From: CAYSLA01 sp964431685
Lineage (GTDB): Bacteria; Armatimonadota; UBA5829
Direction: 5' to 3'
Assembly: GCA_964431685.1 (NCBI GenBank)
Contig: CAYSLA010000129.1
Location: 1 to 9,717 of the forward strand
DNA length: 9,717 bases
Shown: piece by piece, positions 6,433 through 9,717 of the stretch
Position numbering within the stretch: position 1 is the stretch's first letter
Layout of the letters: each line of letters begins with the position of its first letter
The notes under the pieces: model-generated
What the model saw: only the letters and a program-made list of their open reading frames with translations
Databases searched by the model: none
Told to the model about the DNA's origin: nothing
Position numbers and translations under genes: made by a program

Positions 6433-7581
6433 TCACTTGCCGCGCGGAACGCCAGTCGAGCCTCTGATGCCCAGCTCCGGCTTCACGATCTGGGTTCTGG
6501 CTGCGGTTGGCTTGCCAGTGCCGGTTACACGCTTCGCCGACAGCCTGTCCTCAATGATCTCGCTGAGCATCGCGGCCGCCGCCTCGGCAACTTTGTCCAA
6601 AGGTACCTTAACGGACGTCAGCGGCGGCACTGTCCGTGCGGCCAACGGCAAGTCATCGTATCCGATCACCGAGAGGTCTCCGGGAATCTTCACTCCGGTC
6701 TGAGCAGAGGCCAAGACAAGTGCTGAAGCCAGGCGGTCACTCGCGCAGAAGACTGCGGTTGGTGGATCCGACAGACCCGTCCACGTTTTGAGGGCTGCGA
6801 GAACCTTGTCAACGTCGGCATCCCAAGTCTCGCTCCCACCACTGGGCTGAACCAGCAACTTGTCATATTGAATGCCGGCACGTTCCAAGGCGCGAACGTA
6901 CTCGTCTTTCCGCCACTTCGCTTCATCCCAATTCTTCAGGGGACCCGCAAGGTGGGCAATCCGTCTGTGCCCCAGTTCGATGAGATGGTCCAGTGCTTCC
7001 TGGGTTCCTCGGGAGTTGTCGACCTGCACGCTGCCGACGCCGGCGGGAACGTCGCGGTTCCACAGTACTACCGTGGGAAAGCCCTGCTGTGCGAGCGCAT
7101 CCAGAATCGGGGTTCGGGAAGGACACTCCACAATGACTCCGTCGCAGCGGCCGTCCAGCAGGGATGAAACTCGGATAACGCCGCTGGAATTGAGTGATCC
7201 CGCTGGAATCAAGACATCATATCCACGAGGCTGCATTGCCCGGCAAAGCTCTGTCAGTATCTCAAGCTCAAACTCGTCACGATTCAGCAGTAGATTGTAC
7301 AGACTGGTAAAGACAATAGTGTTCGTGCGTCCGCTCTGCAGTGACCTGATAAGGCTGTTAGGCGCATAGTGAAGTTGCTCTATTGCCTTTTCGACCCGAG
7401 CCCGGGTGGAAGGCGCGATGTATGCACAACTGCCATTGACGACCCTGGATACGGTAGCCACGGAGACACCCGCCTCTTCGGCTACGTCCTTGATCTTCGA
7501 TTTGAAGGCTCTGGAACCCGCCTCCTGGTCCGGCGTCGACTGTCGAGGCGTGCTGTGCATTCTTGAGGAACTGATTTTCAT
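6433..7581 (-). CDS. LacI-family transcriptional regulator
   Basis: A 382-residue DNA-binding repressor with a sugar-binding-protein-like effector domain. The HTH is clear: KIKDVAEEAGVSVATVSRVV (29-48), then TRARVEKAIEQL and the hinge YAPNSLIRSLQSGR (72-85). The core domain follows from about 86, with typical strands such as HRRIAHLAGP, PTAVFCASDRLASAL and SVIGYDDLPLAARTVPPLTSV near the end. The N-terminus is longer than usual: about 28 polar residues precede the HTH, where most LacI proteins start within five. Start: ATG 7581-7579 sits exactly at the predicted transcription start. A TTG at 7611 would fall upstream of the -10 and is unlikely; ATG 7560 is the next choice. First gene of the operon with the two amidohydrolase-fold genes, so it probably regulates itself and them, with a sugar or sugar derivative as likely effector. 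Confidence 0.93.
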   Translation of the reverse strand: MKISSSRMHSTPRQSTPDQEAGSRAFKSKIKDVAEEAGVSVATVSRVVNGSCAYIAPSTRARVEKAIEQLHYAPNSLIRSLQSGRTNTIVFTSLYNLLLNRDEFELEILTELCRAMQPRGYDVLIPAGSLNSSGVIRVSSLLDGRCDGVIVECPSRTPILDALAQQGFPTVVLWNRDVPAGVGSVQVDNSRGTQEALDHLIELGHRRIAHLAGPLKNWDEAKWRKDEYVRALERAGIQYDKLLVQPSGGSETWDADVDKVLAALKTWTGLSDPPTAVFCASDRLASALVLASAQTGVKIPGDLSVIGYDDLPLAARTVPPLTSVKVPLDKVAEAAAAMLSEIIEDRLSAKRVTGTGKPTAARTQIVKPELGIRGSTGVPRGK

Positions 7582-7587
7582 AGCATT

Positions 7588-7616
7588 ATTATAGCACTTG
7601 GAGCCGGACAAATGAA
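7588..7616 (-). promoter_or_regulatory. Promoter of the LacI-amidohydrolase operon
   Basis: Consensus -10 TATAAT at 7593-7588 with a weak -35, TTCATT at 7616-7611, 17 bases away. With normal spacing transcription starts at 7581, the A of ATG, so the mRNA would have no leader. TGCTAT occurs twice in direct orientation around it (7595-7590 and 7585-7580). Confidence 0.55.
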
Positions 7617-7626
7617 GGAGTCACCG

Positions 7627-7637
7627 TTGCCTGGCAA
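7627..7637. promoter_or_regulatory. TTGCCTGGCAA palindrome upstream of the LacI promoter
   Basis: An 11-base perfect odd palindrome 10 bases upstream of the -35. A candidate regulator site for the operon, though short. Confidence 0.25.
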
Positions 7638-7640
7638 GAG

Positions 7641-7663
7641 GTGCCGCCCGGAAAGGACGGCAC
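7641..7663 (-). terminator. Hairpin 3' of the beta-propeller gene
   Basis: GTGCCG (7641-7646) and CGGCAC (7658-7663). In minus-strand RNA the stem extends to 9 bp with one G-U pair around a UUUCC loop. It lies about 70 nt beyond the propeller-gene stop, before the LacI promoter. No T-run follows, so termination is possible but not shown. Confidence 0.3.
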
Positions 7664-7733
7664 GCTATGCGGGGGCGAGCGTCTGCAGTGTCACAACGCA
7701 AGAGTGTTGGGCCTGCGCCAATTACGGGCGATG

Positions 7734-8816
7734 CTACTTCGCGCCGGAGATATCCATGTTCTCAAGCAGAACCGGCACATCGCCCTCCGCGGTCACTTCG
7801 TTGCTGCCGTCGAGGTCGCCGTTGGGCAGTGAAACGTCCACTCCCCTGGTCGTCTGATAGATGACAGCCTGCACATTGGGCACAACCTGCTGCAGCCACG
7901 AAGAGGCCTTGAACGCAAGGTCATAGGTGCCTGGTATGATATCAGCAATCGTGTAGTTGCCCTGACTGTCGAGAAGCAGCTTCACCGTCCGAACAGCAGT
8001 GGTCTCGCCAGGATTCCTTAGCTGCGCCTTCACAAGAACATACTGAAGATCCCCGGAGTAGTCCTGCAGCGTAATCCTTCCCGAGATCGAGCCATACGGT
8101 GACGCAGGAATGGGCACGACGTCCAGAGCGTATGCCTTGTTGGCTGTCGGGGTGGTCCCCGCCACCCAGAAACTGTAGTCTGAGACACCCGCGTCGGTAT
8201 AAACCTTGACATTGCCCTGCGACTTGTTGGCTATGTATAGTTTGTCGTCAGGTCCCCAGAGCATATCGGCCGCATAAGCTCCTATGCTCCCGGTGAGATA
8301 ACCGATATACGCACCAGTGTCGCCGTCGTGATAGGCTACCTGAAGGCCCGCGTACTGACCCTGTCCGAATATCTCCGGCATTCCGTATCCTGTCTTATCA
8401 GGGCCGAAACAGAAGGCTTCGTACAGATGATAGCCCGATGGCGGCGGGGCAAAATGGACCCCCGCAGCGTCCTTGGCCCCAAATAGATAGACTCCAGTGT
8501 CCCAGGAGTTGGTGGTCAAGTAAAGGTCGTCTTTTCCGTCTCCGGTGTTGTCCGCGCCCCAGGCCATACGATAGACCGACGTGCCCGGGGTTGTCACGTA
8601 CTGCACTAGCGACCCGTCAGGCTGCCTCTCATGTATTCTGTTAGCGGTACTAACGTATGCCTTTCCCGATGGCGAGAATGTGATATTGGCTATGGGAGAA
8701 CCACCGATTACGTATTCATCCAGATACGCGCCAGTATACCCGTTATAGCGCTTCACTGAGTTGTCCACGGCTACATAGAGGTTGCCGTCCGGCCCGTAGG
8801 TGATATCTGTGGCGAC
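7734..8816 (-). CDS. 5'-truncated secreted beta-propeller protein with carboxypeptidase-regulatory-like and dockerin-like C-terminus
   Basis: The frame is open from the TAG at 7734-7736 up to about 8870, but recognisable protein begins near 8816 (ATDITYGPDGNLYVAV), so the GTG at 8768 is an internal valine and not a start. Residue numbers here count from that GTG. About 1-204 is NHL/SMP-30-like beta-propeller: repeated strands ending GPD..LY (DMLWGPDDKLYIAN near 169) with a GDGKDDLYL insert. About 226-313 is a carboxypeptidase-regulatory/CNA_B-like domain (YGSISGRITLQDYSGD; NYTIADIIPGTYDLAFK). 314-344 is a short dockerin-like tail with one calcium-type loop (NGDLDGSNEV). Such architecture is extracellular and suggests surface attachment or carbohydrate-related binding. 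The signal peptide and first blade(s) are missing because the gene is joined to foreign DNA at 8809-8817. Confidence 0.75.
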   Translation of the reverse strand, partial: VATDITYGPDGNLYVAVDNSVKRYNGYTGAYLDEYVIGGSPIANITFSPSGKAYVSTANRIHERQPDGSLVQYVTTPGTSVYRMAWGADNTGDGKDDLYLTTNSWDTGVYLFGAKDAAGVHFAPPPSGYHLYEAFCFGPDKTGYGMPEIFGQGQYAGLQVAYHDGDTGAYIGYLTGSIGAYAADMLWGPDDKLYIANKSQGNVKVYTDAGVSDYSFWVAGTTPTANKAYALDVVPIPASPYGSISGRITLQDYSGDLQYVLVKAQLRNPGETTAVRTVKLLLDSQGNYTIADIIPGTYDLAFKASSWLQQVVPNVQAVIYQTTRGVDVSLPNGDLDGSNEVTAEGDVPVLLENMDISGAK

Positions 8817-8902
8817 TCGGCATCTTCGTCCAGATAGATATTGACTCTCAAGCCTTCGTGCAGATAACTCTCAATAATCGTGTCCATCTCCTTCCTCTCC
8901 AT
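8771..8902 (-). pseudogene. 3'-truncated small gene, phage-type, fused out of frame into the propeller gene
   Basis: ATG 8902 lies directly after the stop of the zinc-ribbon gene; a second ATG at 8887 has GGAAGG just before it. The product reads MDTIIESYLHEGLRVNIYLD, then EDAESP, and then the propeller gene's sequence in another frame to TAG at 8773-8771. From memory, small phage and plasmid proteins with a [DN]x[DE]SPREWDN motif share this beginning, so the native protein probably continued after the SP. Only about 30 of the 43 codons look authentic. The second gene of a two-gene transcript after the zinc-ribbon gene. Confidence 0.5.
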
Positions 8903-9061
8903 CTACTCGTAGGCGTGTTCGGGCGGGTTTGCTTCGTACGCCTTAACGCAGGCGCAACAAGTAACTTCTTCTTTGTATTCAATTTCGTGATTGAGTTCCT
9001 CGCATTCGGGGCACTCCCATTCGTACCCTGAGGCGAATAAATCTACTGAATTGTCTTCCAC
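8903..9061 (-). CDS. Small zinc-ribbon protein
   Basis: A 52-residue protein starting at GTG 9061 behind GGGAGG (9074-9069, 7-nt spacing). It contains CPEC at 17-20 and CCAC at 35-38, two cysteine pairs 14 residues apart, the layout of a single rubredoxin-like zinc ribbon. It is very acidic (YEWECPECEEL; EIEYKEEV) and ends PPEHAYE. The likely role is a small nucleic-acid- or protein-binding zinc module; the acidity argues against direct DNA binding. Proteins of this shape occur next to the SPREWDN type of small protein in phage genomes, as far as I remember. Its stop codon is immediately followed by the ATG of the truncated gene, so the two are cotranscribed. Divergent from the gene at 9177, sharing a symmetrical promoter region. 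Confidence 0.7.
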   Translation of the reverse strand: MEDNSVDLFASGYEWECPECEELNHEIEYKEEVTCCACVKAYEANPPEHAYE

Positions 9062-9075
9062 GACTTTGCCTCCCA

Positions 9076-9160
9076 AAATCTGTCTGCCATCAACTCTATA
9101 CCCGGAACCTTTGCATCTCCGAAATCTGTTTCCGGGTATAGGATACTGTCAGACAAATTT
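9076..9160. promoter_or_regulatory. Nested inverted repeat between divergent genes, with mirrored -10 boxes
   Basis: Inner arms CTATACCCGGAA (9096-9107) and TTCCGGGTATAG (9130-9141) are perfect, 12 bp each, around 22 bases. Outer arms AAATCTGTCTG (9076-9086) and CAGACAAATTT (9150-9160) match at 10 of 11 and are nearly concentric. The inner arms place GGGTATAG on both strands pointing outwards: TATAGG (9137-9142, plus) and TATAGA (9100-9095, minus), plausible -10 boxes for the two divergent genes. The SDs lie just outside the outer arms on both sides. The whole 100-base block is close to two-fold symmetric, which would allow one regulator to control both directions. Confidence 0.55.
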
Positions 9161-9176
9161 CCCCAGGAGGTTCAAC

Positions 9177-9518
9177 ATGCCGCAAATTATCTTTGCCGAG
9201 ACCTACATAACAGTGAAGCGTGAAGACGGTGATCCAAAATTCTACGGCGTGCAAGACGCCGCCGGGGAAAGTCGTTTTCTTTATTGGCTCAAGGGTATCC
9301 TCAACGACCAGTACGGGTTCGACCTCATAAAGAAACGAATGGCTTCGGATGGGCATCTGGTCGATGATATGCAGCAGTACTTGCGGACTCGTTCGCCGAA
9401 GTCAGCGGGACCAAAGATTGCCATCTACAATTCCAGGTGGGCAATCGAAGGGGCGGAGAAGGCGTGGAATGAATTGGGGGAGGTAACGCTTGCAGTGGAG
9501 GGCATGGTGGTACGTTAA
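9177..9518 (+). CDS. Hypothetical 113-residue protein, probably phage-like
   Basis: ATG 9177 follows a strong SD (AGGAGG, 9165-9170) at 6 nt; the open frame upstream of it (from 8991) covers the opposite-strand gene and the inverted repeat and is not coding. The protein begins MPQIIFAETYITVKREDGDP and has no signal peptide or membrane helix. Notable segments are GESRFLYWLKGIL (30-42), DDMQQYLRTRSP (63-74) and IYNSRWAIEGAEKAWNELGE (83-102), then a strand-like TLAVEGMVVR end. I have an impression of similar small proteins in environmental phages but no named family. Function unknown. Lower GC than the rest of the window and a good SD suggest an expressed accessory gene. Confidence 0.7.
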   Translation: MPQIIFAETYITVKREDGDPKFYGVQDAAGESRFLYWLKGILNDQYGFDLIKKRMASDGHLVDDMQQYLRTRSPKSAGPKIAIYNSRWAIEGAEKAWNELGEVTLAVEGMVVR

Positions 9519-9541
9519 GCACACACTTGCCAGGTCGCTGA

Positions 9542-9630
9542 GGATTTGCTTTTGTGTTGGGCACGGCAATCCTATTGAGCAAATCCATTAGACCCATACA
9601 CTAGTCGTGCCAATGAAGTATTTATACTTC
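9542..9630. other. Structured intergenic DNA with competing hairpins
   Basis: GGATTTGCT (9542-9550) pairs with AGCAAATCC (9578-9586). The same left arm can instead pair as AGGATT (9541-9546) with AATCCT (9568-9573). GGCACG (9560-9565) matches CGTGCC (9606-9611), and GAAGTAT/ATACTTC (9615-9621, 9624-9630) is a separate tight hairpin. No T-run, ORF or tRNA is seen in 9519-9679. It may be the 3' end of the preceding transcript or an upstream regulatory region for a gene beyond the edge. Confidence 0.35.
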
Positions 9631-9679
9631 TGTGCGCTTCATGTTGCATTACTAAGACGTATGGAGCTTGTCCCGATCG

Positions 9680-9717
9680 TAGTTGAAAGTAGTTGAATAA
9701 GGTGGTGGATCAACCCC
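9680..9717 (+). mobile_element. Possible IS21-type insertion sequence end, running off the right edge
   Basis: TAGTTGAAAGT (9680-9690) is identical to the left-edge word in the opposite orientation, followed by AGTTGAATAA and GGTGGTGGATCAAC (9701-9714). It faces outward like the left copy. The two are related but not identical (spacing differs by about 10 bases), so they could be different members of one family. No transposase sequence is inside the window. Confidence 0.35.

Noticed and set aside
7734..8768. GTG at 8768 as the true start of the propeller gene
   Set aside because: The blade sequence continues upstream of it (ITYGPDGNLYVAV), there is no SD, and the protein would lack a signal peptide. 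It is an internal valine of a truncated gene.
8991..9176. 62-codon N-terminal extension of the 113-residue protein
   Set aside because: It runs across the opposite zinc-ribbon gene's 5' end and the inverted repeat; the AGGAGG at 9165-9170 clearly selects ATG 9177.
9519..9679. tRNA gene or integration (att) site near the right edge
   Set aside because: No cloverleaf with a T-loop GTTC-type motif or CCA-ready acceptor stem could be assembled from the hairpins seen.
1..9717. CRISPR array, toxin-antitoxin pair, retron or other defence system
   Set aside because: No regularly spaced repeats, no reverse transcriptase, nuclease or toxin-like proteins; the small phage-like genes do not resemble a known defence operon.

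Overview
The window (9,717 bases, roughly 57% GC across most of it) is a bacterial chromosomal fragment. The lineage cannot be fixed. A LacI regulator heading a pair of amidohydrolase-fold genes, and a secreted beta-propeller protein ending in a carboxypeptidase-regulatory-like domain and a dockerin-like tail, recall Armatimonadota or Planctomycetota-type genomes; that is an impression from memory. Both edges carry similar sequence facing outward (TAGTTGAAAGT, then a GGTGG[AC]TCAAC motif) that resembles the ends of IS21-type insertion sequences. The window may therefore be a whole assembly contig that stopped at two repeated elements.

Layout, left to right. (1) 1-181: a possible IS end, then a short minus-strand gene with a good promoter, Shine-Dalgarno (SD) and signal peptide, cut off by a stop codon inside the IS-like sequence. 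(2) 304-3126, minus: complete uvrA, the damage-recognition ATPase of nucleotide excision repair. (3) 3127-3481: intergenic DNA with a probable uvrA promoter overlapped by a perfect 36-base palindrome, and a second GC-rich hairpin repeat. (4) 3482-4348, plus: an EamA/DMT membrane transporter. (5) 4349-4762: no long gene, but a strong minus-strand promoter (TTGACA-17-TACACT) whose start point lies in the middle of a 27-base palindromic operator. It leads through a good SD only to a 31-codon ORF, probably the remains of a gene.

(6) 4763-7581, minus: a compact operon of a LacI-family regulator, a 249-residue amidohydrolase-fold protein that has lost its metal ligands, and a 297-residue amidohydrolase that keeps them (ATGA overlap between the last two). 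The regulator probably controls its own operon. Its promoter places the transcription start on the A of an ATG, which predicts a leaderless mRNA. (7) 7734-8816, minus: a secreted-type beta-propeller protein that has lost its 5' end.

(8) 8809-9717: a different kind of DNA, about 49% GC by hand count. It has a 52-residue zinc-ribbon gene followed on the minus strand by the first 30 or so codons of another small gene, divergent from a 113-residue plus-strand gene. A nested inverted repeat lies between the divergent genes. These small proteins look phage-like or mobile. The small gene and the propeller gene are joined mid-gene at about 8809-8817, so there is a recombination or assembly junction there.

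No defence system, CRISPR array, tRNA or rRNA was seen. The parts most worth a second look are the junction, the orphan operator-promoter, the degenerate/intact amidohydrolase pair and the symmetrical divergent promoter of the right-hand module.
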